DNA of 64,000 nt. Origin: Phytohabitans kaempferiae (GTDB lineage Bacteria > Actinomycetota > Actinomycetes > Mycobacteriales > Micromonosporaceae). Where the stretch lies: contig NZ_JBHLUH010000077.1 of assembly GCF_042433955.1 (NCBI RefSeq), forward strand, positions 186,001-250,000, given 5' to 3'. Of this stretch, positions 16,830-25,811 are shown in pieces. The position numbers and the translations under genes are program-made. The stretch's first letter is position 1, and each line of letters starts with the position of its first letter. The notes beneath the pieces were generated by a model. It was not told where the DNA came from, made no database searches, and worked only from the letters and a program-made list of their open reading frames with translations.

Positions 16830-18287
16830 CTATCCGCGCGGGAGTCGCACCTCTGCGACGGTACCGCCCCCGGTGCGAGGACGGAGGGATACCCACCCGT
16901 TTTGTCGCTCAACGATCCTTCTAACGAGATAGAGGCCCAAACCGGTCCCTGGATACCTCCTCCGGTCTCCCTGCTCGCCCTGCCAAAAACGATCAAAGGC
17001 CCGCTCGACGTGCTCCGGTCGTACCCCGATGCCGCGATCACTAACCCGGAAGACCACCGTGCGTTCCTCCGCCTCGGCGGTGACCTCGATGATCGTGCCG
17101 GGATTGGAGTACTTCTCCGCGTTGGTCGCCAGCTCGGTAAGCACCGTCGTCATGCTGGCCCGGTCGCCCAGCGCCTTGGGCAGGTCGTCGGGGAGCGTGA
17201 GGACGAGGCGGCGACGCAGGTCGGCGGGGAGCGCGCCGGCCGCGGTGCGCAGGGCATCGACGAGGTCGAACGGTGTGGGCGGCGCCCCGCCCACCTGACC
17301 CCCGTCATTGGCGGCGGAGAGCAGCCGGTCGACGAGGCGGGCCAGCTCGCCGGCGCGCAGCCCGATCACGCGGGCCGCTTCAAGCCGGTCGAGCTCGGAG
17401 AGCGAACCCCAGTGGTTGCTGAGCGTGTCGGCGTATCCCTTGATGACGGTGACCGGCGTGCGGAGCTCGTGGCTGGTCACCGCGACGAAGAGGTCGCGGT
17501 CGTGATCGCGCCGGTATTGGTCGGTGGTGTCGCGGAAGGTGACCACGCGCGACTCGTACGCCCCCGGCAGCTCGCCCGCCGTGATCTTCAGCCAGCGGCC
17601 GTCGTCGAGCCGGTGGTCGAGCACCTGGCCGGGCGCGGGCACCGGAAAGGGCAGCCGCTCGCCGAGCATCTTGTCGGCCGGGATGCGGGTGACCTGCTCG
17701 GCGGCCGGATTCCACAAGCGGATGCGCAGATCGCGGTCGACCACCGCGAGACCGTCGGCGAGCGCGGCCACGACCGGACCGTTGCCGTGCGTGGGCAGGC
17801 CGGCCTGGTCGCCGTAGAGGTGGGCGATGCAGCTCGCGAGGTAGGTCATCAGCGAGTGGTGCTCGGTGGCGGCACCGGCGCGATCGGCGAAGTACGCATA
17901 CAGGCTGCCGATCGTCGCGCCGCCGATCTCGGTGCGCGCGTGGATGGCACGGTGGACGCCGCGGGCGCGGAGCTGGAGGGCGAGCGCGCCGTCGAGCGCC
18001 TCGACCGGCAGGTCGCTGCTGGGCGGGCCGGTGATCAGTCGCACGACCGCGGGATCGCCCGGGTCGACCGGCCGGCCCAGCGCCCAGTCGGTGGCCCCGC
18101 TCGCCGCGATGATCCGGCCGCCGGACGGCCCGTACTCCACGAAGGCCATGCCGTCGGCGTGCAGTGCGCGCTGGCCAAGACCCAGCAGGTGGCCGACCAT
18201 CGGCAGCCCGGACGCGCCCGAGTTGGCCATCTCGATGACGACGGCTTGGCCGGCGATCAGAGCGGCGTAGTCAGGGCTCTCCGGCAT
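16830..18287 (-). CDS. GAF/PAS sensor histidine kinase
   Basis: A 485-residue soluble kinase with no membrane segment. An N-terminal GAF-like domain covers about residues 25-160. A PAS domain covers about 170-255 (ALADGLAVVDRDLRIRLWNPAAEQV). The HisKA phosphoacceptor His is at 273 (TSHELRTPVT), and HATPase_c follows (N-box LATNAEKYS, G1 SDRGIGV, G2 GTGLGLYL). No response regulator gene is next to it; the small ATP-binding gene downstream is the only partner in the operon. Confidence 0.88.
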   Translation of the reverse strand: MPESPDYAALIAGQAVVIEMANSGASGLPMVGHLLGLGQRALHADGMAFVEYGPSGGRIIAASGATDWALGRPVDPGDPAVVRLITGPPSSDLPVEALDGALALQLRARGVHRAIHARTEIGGATIGSLYAYFADRAGAATEHHSLMTYLASCIAHLYGDQAGLPTHGNGPVVAALADGLAVVDRDLRIRLWNPAAEQVTRIPADKMLGERLPFPVPAPGQVLDHRLDDGRWLKITAGELPGAYESRVVTFRDTTDQYRRDHDRDLFVAVTSHELRTPVTVIKGYADTLSNHWGSLSELDRLEAARVIGLRAGELARLVDRLLSAANDGGQVGGAPPTPFDLVDALRTAAGALPADLRRRLVLTLPDDLPKALGDRASMTTVLTELATNAEKYSNPGTIIEVTAEAEERTVVFRVSDRGIGVRPEHVERAFDRFWQGEQGDRRRYPGTGLGLYLVRRIVERQNGWVSLRPRTGGGTVAEVRLPRG

Positions 18288-18384
18288 GGATCAGAGTCTG
18301 CCCTGTGGGACTCCCGTTTCGCTATCGCCGGACTTCGCGGATCGCACAGAGTGCCCGTCCCGGTCTGCCGCGGTATCCCACGCC

Positions 18385-18720
18385 TCACAGCACGCGAGCC
18401 GGCTGACCATCCTCGCTGACCAGAGCGCGGCCGCTGGCGGCCCAGTCTTGCATGCCGCCAACGAGATTGCTGACGTTGTCCCAACCGTTGCCGAGGAGGT
18501 AGGCCACCACCTGGCCGGAACGACCGCCGGAGCGGCAGACCACGACGATGTCGCCCTCGGTGGGCAGCTCGGACAGCCGCACGGGGATGTCCATCATCGG
18601 CATGTGGTGGGCACCTGGCGCGTGGCCGGCCTGCCACTCGTCAGGCTCCCGCACGTCGAGCAGGTATGCGCTGGCGGGGATCTCCGCCGTGGTCACGGTG
18701 GGAATGTGAGGTCCGAACAC
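18385..18720 (-). CDS. Rhodanese-like domain protein
   Basis: A single-domain rhodanese of 111 residues starting at GTG 18720. LLDVREPDEWQAGHAPGAHH is the rhodanese entry motif. The active-site loop VCRSGGRS puts the sulfur-carrying Cys at 62. Such proteins move sulfane sulfur or act as thiol carriers in the cytoplasm. The frame stays open upstream but that stretch overlaps the LCP gene end and is not family-like. Confidence 0.85.
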   Translation of the reverse strand: MFGPHIPTVTTAEIPASAYLLDVREPDEWQAGHAPGAHHMPMMDIPVRLSELPTEGDIVVVCRSGGRSGQVVAYLLGNGWDNVSNLVGGMQDWAASGRALVSEDGQPARVL

Positions 18721-18754
18721 AACGCCACAATAACCAGGAGTACCGGTACCGCCG

Positions 18755-19663
18755 CTAAAGTTTGTTGATCCACTTGGGGTTGGCCGTCGCCCATCCGGCC
18801 ACCTCGGCGCGGGAGAGTGCGGTGAAGAGGCCGGCCGATGGTTCGTCGAGCAGCGCGTACGAGGTGCCGCCCACCGTCTCCGAGTGGGCCGGGATCTGGA
18901 GCCCCACCAGGTCGTTTCCGCGCAGGCCACGCATCGCGAAGATCAGGTCCTGGAGGGGTACGCCGTTGGTGTCCACGGTCAGCGAGGCGCCGACGGCCCG
19001 GATGAGCTGGTCGAGCTTGATCGGGTCGGTGGCGAGGCCCTGGTCGGTCGCCTTGACCATGATCGCCTTGAGTAGCTGCTGGTGGTGCCGCTGCCGGTCG
19101 AAGTCACCGGCCGGCAGGTCGTACCGCTGGCGGGCGTAGTCGAGCGCCACCGGACCGGACATCTGCTGGCAGCCCAGATCGAAGGTGTGTCCGGTGTGGA
19201 TCGAGCGGGTACGCGTGTCGACGCACATCGTCACGCCGCCGAGCAGGTCGACCACGCGGCGGAAGCCGGCGAAGTCGATGATCGCGGCACCGTCGAAGTT
19301 GACGCCGGTGAGCTGGGTGAGGGTGGCGGAGAGCAGTGGCGCGCGGCCGTACTGGAAGGCGGCATTGATCTTGTCGGTGCCGTGGCCGGGGATCCGCACC
19401 TGGAGGTCGCGCGGGATCGAGATCAGGTACGCCTGGCGCAGCCCGGCCGGGATGTGCGCCACCACGATCGTGTCCGCCCGCTGCCCGCTTCCCGGGTCGG
19501 CCTCCCGCAGGTCGGAGCCGACGAGCAGGTAGTTGAGCGGGCCGTGCGTGGCCGTGTGTCGTTGCCGCGCCTGCTCGTCGAGCAGCCGCTCCTGGGCGAC
19601 CGAACGCTCGTAGCGCTCCACGAGCAGGTGCAGCCCCACGCCGCCGAGCGCCGAGACCAGCAC
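18755..19663 (-). CDS. LCP-family wall-polymer ligase; true start probably upstream with a non-standard codon
   Basis: LytR-CpsA-Psr family protein that transfers undecaprenyl-linked glycopolymers to peptidoglycan on the outer membrane face. LCP motifs are ADTIVVAHIP, YLISIPRDLQVRIPG, NFDGAAIIDFAGF, and DYARQRYDLPAGDFDRQRHHQQLL. From GTG 19663 the product has 302 residues but starts inside the membrane helix. The same frame continues open and coding-like to 19762 (TSSNEQEATAPEAPGQPR, then WAKAVLGVGISLVLV), where an ACG codon sits 4 nt behind AGGAGC. The full protein would be 335 residues; see findings. It is the shortest of three tandem LCP genes. Confidence 0.85.
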   Translation of the reverse strand: MLVSALGGVGLHLLVERYERSVAQERLLDEQARQRHTATHGPLNYLLVGSDLREADPGSGQRADTIVVAHIPAGLRQAYLISIPRDLQVRIPGHGTDKINAAFQYGRAPLLSATLTQLTGVNFDGAAIIDFAGFRRVVDLLGGVTMCVDTRTRSIHTGHTFDLGCQQMSGPVALDYARQRYDLPAGDFDRQRHHQQLLKAIMVKATDQGLATDPIKLDQLIRAVGASLTVDTNGVPLQDLIFAMRGLRGNDLVGLQIPAHSETVGGTSYALLDEPSAGLFTALSRAEVAGWATANPKWINKL

Positions 19664-19847
19664 CAGGGAGATTCCGACGCCGAGTACGGCCTTCGCCCAG
19701 CGGGGAGCCCTCGGCTGACCCGGTGCCTCCGGTGCCGTGGCTTCCTGTTCGTTGCTGGACGTCGCTCCTCCCGGACCAAGGTGCGGGCTCCTGAGGCCAG
19801 CCTAAGGTCCGATTTGCGGAGTACGCGGCGATGTGCGAGAAAGTGGA

Positions 19848-21032
19848 CTACGCCTTGGAGACGAACCCGGGGTTGGCGATCACGAATTCGGCGAGCCGGC
19901 CGTCGCGCACCGCCGCCAGCATGTCCATCGACTTCTCGGTGAGCTGCTGGTATTCAACCCCGCCGATCTTCACGGTGTTGAACTTGCCCTCGTTTGTCCG
20001 GGTCATCACCAGGTCGTTGGCCGCGACGCCGCGCAGCGTGAAGATGAAGTCTTCGACCGGGATGCCCTGAGTGTCGAGCACGAACGCCTTGCCGGCCGCC
20101 TTGATGACGTCGTTGAGCTTGAGCGGGTTGGTGATGATGCCCTTGCTCGTCGCCTCCTTGGCGATGGCCTTGATGAGCTGCTGCTGGTTGTTTTGCCGGC
20201 CGTAGTCGCCGTCGGACAGGCTCTTGCGGATGCGGGCGTAGTCGAGGGCCAGCTCGGGAGACATCCGGCGACAGCCCTTCTCGTGCACGACCGGCTTGGC
20301 GCCCGGCGGCAGATCCTGGATGCCGACGCCCTCCTTGTACCAGAGCTTGTAGATCTTGCCCTTCTTGTCGATGCCCAGGTGGATCGACTCGGCGCGCTCG
20401 GAGACGCACATGTTGACGCCGCCGAGCGTCTTGACCACCGACTCGAAGCCGGCGAAGTCGATGATGGCCGCGCCGTTGAACTTGATGCCGGTGAGAGAGT
20501 GGACGGTCTGCGCGAGCGAGTCCACTCCCCGGGCGCGCTTCTCCAGCTCGGTGCCGCCGCCCTGGTAGCCGTACGAGAAAGCGGAGTTGATCTTTTCGGT
20601 GGAGCCGCCGTAGCCGGTCTTCGGATAGGCGGGAATCTGCACCCGCCAGTCGCGCGGGATGGAGACCAGGTAGGCCTGGTCGTGCGAGGCGGGGATGTGC
20701 AGCACGACGATCGTGTCGGCCAGCACGGCCGTCTCGGAGCTGCCCTTGGGCCGGGCGTCGATGCCGACCAGCAGCAGGTTGACCGGGCCGTCGATGTTGT
20801 TGCCACCGGGCTGGGCGGCCGCCGCCGCGGCGCCGCCGAGCAGGTTGGTGGTCTCGATCTTGGAGGTCGCGCTGCCGATCACGACTCGGGCGCCCACGAT
20901 CGCGGTGCCGCTCATCATCATGAGCACCGCGCCGAATATGACCGTCAGCCGTGCCCACAGTGGGTCCCGCCGACGTTTGCGCGGAGCGGGGACGTCCGTG
21001 CCGGGGCGCCTCTGGCCGCGCTCCACCTGCAT
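19848..21032 (-). CDS. LCP-family wall-polymer ligase
   Basis: A 394-residue LytR-CpsA-Psr protein. A short basic cytoplasmic N-terminus (PRKRRRDPLWARL) leads into one membrane helix (about residues 30-52), followed by the extracellular LCP domain: LADTIVVLHIP, YLVSIPRDWRVQIP, KFNGAAIIDFAGFESVV, DYARIRKSLSDGDYGRQNNQQQL. A loop with KKGKIYKLWYKEGVGIQDLPPG is longer than in the other two copies. ATG 21032 is chosen as start; an in-frame extension to 21122 looks non-coding. It is the middle gene of the LCP trio. Confidence 0.9.
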   Translation of the reverse strand: MQVERGQRRPGTDVPAPRKRRRDPLWARLTVIFGAVLMMMSGTAIVGARVVIGSATSKIETTNLLGGAAAAAAQPGGNNIDGPVNLLLVGIDARPKGSSETAVLADTIVVLHIPASHDQAYLVSIPRDWRVQIPAYPKTGYGGSTEKINSAFSYGYQGGGTELEKRARGVDSLAQTVHSLTGIKFNGAAIIDFAGFESVVKTLGGVNMCVSERAESIHLGIDKKGKIYKLWYKEGVGIQDLPPGAKPVVHEKGCRRMSPELALDYARIRKSLSDGDYGRQNNQQQLIKAIAKEATSKGIITNPLKLNDVIKAAGKAFVLDTQGIPVEDFIFTLRGVAANDLVMTRTNEGKFNTVKIGGVEYQQLTEKSMDMLAAVRDGRLAEFVIANPGFVSKA

Positions 21033-21152
21033 TCTGAGGTCCGATCGCCGGGGGTCAGGTCCAGCGCGCAAGATACAGCCGCCGGGGATATGGAAGGTTA
21101 ACAGCAGATGGCGTAGCGGCAAACATCCAGCTACGCCACCGACCGCTATCGA

Positions 21153-22382
21153 TCAACTACCCGGTTTCGGTGCCGGGGAGGCATTGGCGGCTACCCATTC
21201 GTCCATCTTGTCGGCGGCCATCGCCTTGTACATGGCCAGCGCATTCTCCCGGTCGGAGACCACCACCGACTCGCCGTTGATGGTCTCACTGCCCTTGTGC
21301 GGGCTGGTGACGAAGTGGAGGTTCTCGCCGCGCAGGCTGCGGAACTGGATCGCCATGTCGATCAACGAGAAGCCCTCGTCGACCGTCACCGCGTCGGTCG
21401 TCGCCTTGAGGAACGAGTTGAGCTTCTTCGGGTTGGTGAGCGTGCCGGTGCTCGCCGCCTTGTCCATCAGCGCCCGCAGGAACTCCTGCTGGTGCCGCAT
21501 CCGGGCGAAGTCGCCCTCGGGGAACTGCTTGCGCTGGCGGATCCAGTCGAGCGCCTGCTCGCCGTTCATGTGCCGGACGCCCTTGTGGAAGGTGCGGTAG
21601 GGCTTGTGGATCGAGGTGATGGTGCGCTCCACGGTCAGGTCGACGCCACCGAGCGCGTCGGTGACCTCCTTGAAGCCGGCGAAGTCGATCGCCATCACGT
21701 TGTCGATGTGTACGTCGGTGAAGCACTCCACCGTGCGTACCGCCAAGGGGAGGCCGCCGAAGGCGAAGGCCGCGTTGATCTTCGCGCGCTGGCCGCTGCC
21801 GCAGTCGGCGCCCGCGCTTTCCGGGATCGGCACGTACAGGTCGCGCGGGATGGAGACCAGGTATGCCTTGTCGTGGCTCGACGGAATGTGCATCACGATG
21901 ATCGTGTCGGCGCGCCACTCGCTGCCCTGGTCGACCGGCGCGTCCGGGTCGCGGGAGTCGCTGCCGACCAGCATGATGTTGAGCGTCCCGTCGACGGTCT
22001 TGACCGGCCGCCCACCGGTGAGCTCGGAAAACGGATTGGTGCGGGCCAGGTCGTCATCCAGCCTGTTGACGTACGCCCAGGCGCCCAGCGTGCCGAGCAC
22101 GCCGAGCACCAGCACCGCGATGCCGGCGACCAGCGCGATCCGGCCCCAGCGCGGACGCAGGCGCGGCTTGCGACCACCGGGGTAGACCCCGCCGCCCGGC
22201 CCACCGGGTCCGCCCGGACCACCAGGCCCCCGCCCGCCAGATCCAGCGGAGCGTGGCCTTCCGGGGGCCGCCCTGCCAGGCACGTGTGCGCGACCGGAGA
22301 TTCGTCCTGAATCGGGCTGCTTCATGCCCGGAACGGACGCTCGGCCGGAGCTGCCGCCGTAAGGAGACCTGGTCGCTGCCAT
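21153..22382 (-). CDS. LCP-family wall-polymer ligase with Gly/Pro-rich cytoplasmic tail
   Basis: A 409-residue LytR-CpsA-Psr protein. The first 75 residues are Gly/Pro/Arg-rich (SGGRGPGGPGGPGGPGGG) and probably cytoplasmic and disordered. One membrane helix follows (IALVAGIAVLVLGVLGTLGA), then the LCP domain with RADTIIVMHIP, YLVSIPRDLYVPIPE, NVMAIDFAGFKEV, DWIRQRKQFPEGDFARMRHQQEFL. Two Cys (ADCGSG, VECFTD) may form a disulfide outside the cell. It is the first of the LCP trio in transcription order. Confidence 0.9.
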   Translation of the reverse strand: MAATRSPYGGSSGRASVPGMKQPDSGRISGRAHVPGRAAPGRPRSAGSGGRGPGGPGGPGGPGGGVYPGGRKPRLRPRWGRIALVAGIAVLVLGVLGTLGAWAYVNRLDDDLARTNPFSELTGGRPVKTVDGTLNIMLVGSDSRDPDAPVDQGSEWRADTIIVMHIPSSHDKAYLVSIPRDLYVPIPESAGADCGSGQRAKINAAFAFGGLPLAVRTVECFTDVHIDNVMAIDFAGFKEVTDALGGVDLTVERTITSIHKPYRTFHKGVRHMNGEQALDWIRQRKQFPEGDFARMRHQQEFLRALMDKAASTGTLTNPKKLNSFLKATTDAVTVDEGFSLIDMAIQFRSLRGENLHFVTSPHKGSETINGESVVVSDRENALAMYKAMAADKMDEWVAANASPAPKPGS

Positions 22383-22453
22383 AGAACTCAGGGTAGGTCG
22401 GGATTACGAATCCGCCTCTTAGCCAACGCCGAGGCGGCACAAACCCGGGAGTC

Positions 22454-23455
22454 TCAGCCGACGCGGTGGGCGCTCACCTTGCCGACACGCTGGGCGAAGT
22501 GCTCGATCGTGCGGCGCAGCCCTTCTTCGACTCCCACACTGGGGGCGAAGCCGAGGCGCGTGCGGGCGAGCGTCAGGTCGGGGCGGCGCATCTCCGGGTC
22601 GTCGGCGGTGCGCGGGAGGTAGGTGACCACCGAGTCGCTGCCGGTCAGCCGGATGATCAGCTCGGCCAGCTCGCGCATCGAGAACTCGTCTTCGGTGCCG
22701 CAGTTGATCGGCCCGGTCTCGGTCGAGTCGAGGAGCAGCAGGATGCCGCGCACCAGGTCGTCGACGTAGCAGATCGACCGGGTCTGCGAGCCGGTGCCGT
22801 GCAGCGTGATCGGCTGGCCGCGCAGCGCCTGGGTGATGAACGTGGGCACGGCCCGGCCGTCGTCGGGGCGCATGCGCGGCCCGTACGTATTGAAGATGCG
22901 CACGATGCCGACGTCGAGCCCGTGGTGCCGGTGGTAGGCCATCGTGGCTGCCTCGGCGAAGCGCTTGGACTCGTCGTAGACGCTGCGGACGCCGACCGGG
23001 TTGACGTTGCCCCAGTACGACTCGGGCTGGGGGTGCACCTTGGGATCGCCGTACGCCTCGGAGGTGGAGGCGAGGATGAACCGGGCACCATCCTTGAGCG
23101 CGCGGTCGAGCAGGTGGAGCGTCGCCTGAGAGCCGACCCGCAGGATCTCGATCGGCAGCGTGGCGAAGTCGGTCGGGCTCGCCGGCGAGGCCATGTGCAT
23201 GATGGCGTCGAAGCGCTGGGCGAGCGCGGGGTGATGGTCGGGCAGCCCGTCGGCCACATCGGCCTCGACCAGCGCGAACCCGGAGTGCTCGGCCAGGTGG
23301 GCCACGTTGTCCTTGGTCCCGGTCACGAAGTTGTCGACGGCGACCACGCTGGCACCACGGGCGAGCAGCGCGTCGACAAGGTGCGACGGCACAAACCCCG
23401 CACCCCCGGTGACGAGGACGCGGTGACCTGCTCCGAATCGCGGGACTACGACCAT
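22454..23455 (-). CDS. NAD-dependent nucleotide-sugar epimerase/decarboxylase (UXS-like SDR)
   Basis: A 333-residue extended short-chain dehydrogenase. The NAD-binding motif is VTGGAGFVPSHLVDALL, with Pro where GxxGSHL is usual. The catalytic YxxxK is YDESK near residue 150. FNTYGPRMRPDDGRAVPTFI and TGSQTRSICYVDDLVRGI are typical of UDP-glucuronate decarboxylases and dTDP-glucose dehydratase relatives. It lies just upstream of the LCP genes on the same strand, so a role in making wall or extracellular polysaccharide precursors is likely (inference). Confidence 0.85.
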   Translation of the reverse strand: MVVVPRFGAGHRVLVTGGAGFVPSHLVDALLARGASVVAVDNFVTGTKDNVAHLAEHSGFALVEADVADGLPDHHPALAQRFDAIMHMASPASPTDFATLPIEILRVGSQATLHLLDRALKDGARFILASTSEAYGDPKVHPQPESYWGNVNPVGVRSVYDESKRFAEAATMAYHRHHGLDVGIVRIFNTYGPRMRPDDGRAVPTFITQALRGQPITLHGTGSQTRSICYVDDLVRGILLLLDSTETGPINCGTEDEFSMRELAELIIRLTGSDSVVTYLPRTADDPEMRRPDLTLARTRLGFAPSVGVEEGLRRTIEHFAQRVGKVSAHRVG

Positions 23456-23562
23456 GAGCGCAAGCCTACCGATTGATACCCGCAGCCTCGTCCCTACATA
23501 CCCCGACAGCGGCGCCGGGGCTTCGCCGAGCGCTCGAAGCGGGCCGCGGACCGCCGGGACGG

Positions 23563-23603
23563 GACGGACCCGCGCGACTGTGGGCAGGCCGCGCGGGTCC
23601 GTC
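23563..23603 (-). terminator. Strong hairpin downstream of the acetate-permease operon
   Basis: A perfect 14-bp stem (GACGGACCCGCGCG / CGCGCGGGTCCGTC) with a 13-nt loop sits 17 nt past the actP stop codon on the minus strand. There is no T-tract. Confidence 0.8.
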
Positions 23604-23619
23604 AGGAACGCCGGGTTCG

Positions 23620-25296
23620 TCAGTGCGCGCCCGCACCGGTGAGGGAGCGCACCTCCAGCTCGGCGTACTTCTCCTCGTCGGATTCCTTGGAGAGCATCGT
23701 GCCGATCCAGCCGCAGAGGAAGCCGAACGGGATCGAGATGATGCCGGGGTTGGACAGCGGGAACCACTGCCAGTCGGCATCCGGGAACATCGAGTTGGGC
23801 CGGCCCGACACCACGGGCGAGAAGAAGACCAGCACCACGGCGGAGAGCAGGCCGCCGTAGATCGCCCACAACGCGCCCGAGGTGTTGAACCTCTTCCAGA
23901 AGAGGCTGTAGAGGATGGCCGGCAGGTTGCCGGAGGCGGCCACCGCGAAGGCCAGCGCGACCAGGAAGGCCACGTTGAGGCTCTGGGCGAAGAGGGCCAG
24001 CACGATCGAGATCGCGCCGATGGCGAACGCGGCGATCCGGGCCACATTCACCTCCTGCTTCTCCGAGGTCTGGCCCCGCTTGATGACGTTGGCGTAGAAG
24101 TCGTGCGCGAGGCTCGACGACGACGCGAGTGTCAGGCCGGCCACCACCGCCAGGATCGTGGCGAAGGCGACCGCGGCGATGACCGCGAGTAGCACCGCCC
24201 CTCCGGTGTCGCCACCGAGGAAGTCGATGCCGAGTTGCTCGGCGAGCTGGGGCGCCGCCGTGTTGCCGGCCGCGTTCTGCTCGCGGATGGCGTCGCCGCC
24301 CACCAGCGCCGCCGCGCCGAAGCCGAGCGCGAGGGTGAAGAGGTAGAAGGTGCCGATGATGCCGATCGCCCACAGCACGCTGCGCCGGGCCGCCCGGGCG
24401 GTGGGCACCGTGTAGAAGCGGATCAGGATGTGCGGCAGGCCGGCGGTGCCGAGTACCAGCGCGATGCCCAGCGAGAAGAGGTCGACCTTGTTGTAGAAGG
24501 TCTGGGTCGCGTTGTTGGCGACCTCGACGCCGTAGTACAGGCCGGGCTGGAGGAACGCCTCGCCCTTGCCGGACTGGTCCGCGGCGGCACCGAGCAGCGA
24601 GGAGAGGTTGAAGTTGAACTTCGCCAGCACGAGTACGGTCATCAGCGCCGCGCCGCCCATGAGCAGGAACGCCTTGACGATCTGGACGTATGTGGTGCCC
24701 TTCATCCCGCCGACCGTGACGTAGATGATCATCAGCGCGCCGACCAGGATGATCGTGGCGATCTTGGCGGCGTCGGCGTCCATACCCAGGAAGGTGGTGC
24801 CGGGGCGGATGCCGAGCAGCAGCGCGACCAGCGCGCCCGCGCCGACCATCTGGGCGATCAGGTAGAAGATCGACACGGTGATCGTGGAGACGGCGGCCGC
24901 CGTACGCACCGGGCGCTGCCGCATCCGGAACGCGAGCACATCGGCCATCGTGTACTTGCCCGAGTTTCGCAGCAGCTCGGCGACCAGCAGCAGCGCGACG
25001 AGCCACGCCACCAGGAAGCCGATCGAGTACAGGAAGCCGTCGTAGCCGTACAGCGCGATGAGGCCGGCGATGCCGAGGAACGACGCGGCGGACATGTAGT
25101 CGCCGCCGATCGCCATGCCGTTCTGGAAGCCGGAGAAGGAGCGGCCACCGGCGTAGAAGTCGGTCGCCGTCTTGGTCTGGCGGCTCGCCCACACCGTGAT
25201 CGCGAGCGTCGCCGCCACGAACACGAGGAAGAGCGTGATGGTCAGCGTGCGGGCGGTGCTGTTGCCCGCCTCCGCCGCGAGGACGATCTGGTTCAT
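23620..25296 (-). CDS. actP: Cation/acetate symporter (sodium:solute symporter family)
   Basis: A 558-residue permease of the SSS family with about 13 membrane helices. ATDFYAGGRSFSGFQNGMAIGGDYMSAASFLGIAG is the ActP signature, read in parts. TAGLPHILIRFYTVP and LASSSSLAHDFYANV are further family motifs. It imports acetate and similar short acids with sodium or protons. Its start overlaps the stop of the DUF485 gene (ATGA), so the two are translationally coupled, as in E. coli yjcH-actP. Two CRP-type sites lie upstream of the operon. Confidence 0.92.
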   Translation of the reverse strand: MNQIVLAAEAGNSTARTLTITLFLVFVAATLAITVWASRQTKTATDFYAGGRSFSGFQNGMAIGGDYMSAASFLGIAGLIALYGYDGFLYSIGFLVAWLVALLLVAELLRNSGKYTMADVLAFRMRQRPVRTAAAVSTITVSIFYLIAQMVGAGALVALLLGIRPGTTFLGMDADAAKIATIILVGALMIIYVTVGGMKGTTYVQIVKAFLLMGGAALMTVLVLAKFNFNLSSLLGAAADQSGKGEAFLQPGLYYGVEVANNATQTFYNKVDLFSLGIALVLGTAGLPHILIRFYTVPTARAARRSVLWAIGIIGTFYLFTLALGFGAAALVGGDAIREQNAAGNTAAPQLAEQLGIDFLGGDTGGAVLLAVIAAVAFATILAVVAGLTLASSSSLAHDFYANVIKRGQTSEKQEVNVARIAAFAIGAISIVLALFAQSLNVAFLVALAFAVAASGNLPAILYSLFWKRFNTSGALWAIYGGLLSAVVLVFFSPVVSGRPNSMFPDADWQWFPLSNPGIISIPFGFLCGWIGTMLSKESDEEKYAELEVRSLTGAGAH

Positions 25297-25640
25297 GCGG
25301 CGTCCTCCTCCTTGAGCTCGTGCGCGATCTTGTCGGCCAGCGGGTCGACCCGGCGGGCCGCGTACCGGGAGTACAGCCACGCGATCAGGAACGTGGACAC
25401 GAACTGGAGCAGGCCGAAGACGAGCGCCACGTTGATGTGGCCGACGATCTTGGTGTCCATGAATCCGCGGGCGTAGGCGGAGAGGATCACGTACAGCGCG
25501 TACCAGAGAAAGAAGGCCGCGGTCATCGGAAAGATGAAGCCGCGCAGGGTCTTGCGCAGCGTCGTGAAGTCCTCCGACCGCTGGACCTCGAGGTACCGCT
25601 CGGAAGCCGTGGAAGCGGGAGCGGGGGTATCCGTCGTCAT
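25293..25640 (-). CDS. DUF485 membrane protein (YjcH-like)
   Basis: A 115-residue protein with two membrane segments (FIFPMTAAFFLWYALYVILSAY and VALVFGLLQFVSTFLIAWLY) flanked by polar ends. This is the DUF485 family, nearly always paired with acetate permeases. TLRGFIFPMTAAFFLWY and the final RYAARRVDPLADKI are typical. It is the first gene of the actP operon. It is probably an accessory subunit or stabiliser of the permease (inference from constant linkage). Confidence 0.9.
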   Translation of the reverse strand: MTTDTPAPASTASERYLEVQRSEDFTTLRKTLRGFIFPMTAAFFLWYALYVILSAYARGFMDTKIVGHINVALVFGLLQFVSTFLIAWLYSRYAARRVDPLADKIAHELKEEDAA

Positions 25641-25714
25641 GCGAGTTCACCACCTTCACAGGCGTAGGCGGGTGTCGGCTGGACCGTAAGAAGGTCGGTA
25701 CGGGCGACGGAACC

Positions 25715-25730
25715 CGTGACCGCGATCACG
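25715..25730. promoter_or_regulatory. CRP/GlxR-type operator, proximal site
   Basis: CGTGACCGCGATCACG is a perfect inverted repeat of CGTGA around a 6-nt centre. It matches the actinobacterial CRP/GlxR pattern GTGA-N6-TCAC and lies about 75 bp upstream of the DUF485-actP start. Confidence 0.6.
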
Positions 25731-25768
25731 GTCGTCGATTGCGCCGAACGGTTGTCTGCCTGCGCCGA

Positions 25769-25782
25769 GTGACGTGGATCAC
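25769..25782. promoter_or_regulatory. CRP/GlxR-type operator, distal site
   Basis: GTGACGTGGATCAC again has the GTGA-N6-TCAC form. It lies 54 bp (about five helical turns) from the proximal site, between the flavin reductase stop and the acetate operon. Confidence 0.55.
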
Positions 25783-25811
25783 GCCGGTTACCGGTAGGTG
25801 TCGGACGGGCG

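Noticed and set aside
16149..18419. A 756-codon open frame on the plus strand
   Set aside because: It lies antisense to the DUF5926, ATP-binding and histidine-kinase genes and has the Arg/Gly/His-rich composition of a high-GC shadow frame. No domain is recognisable.
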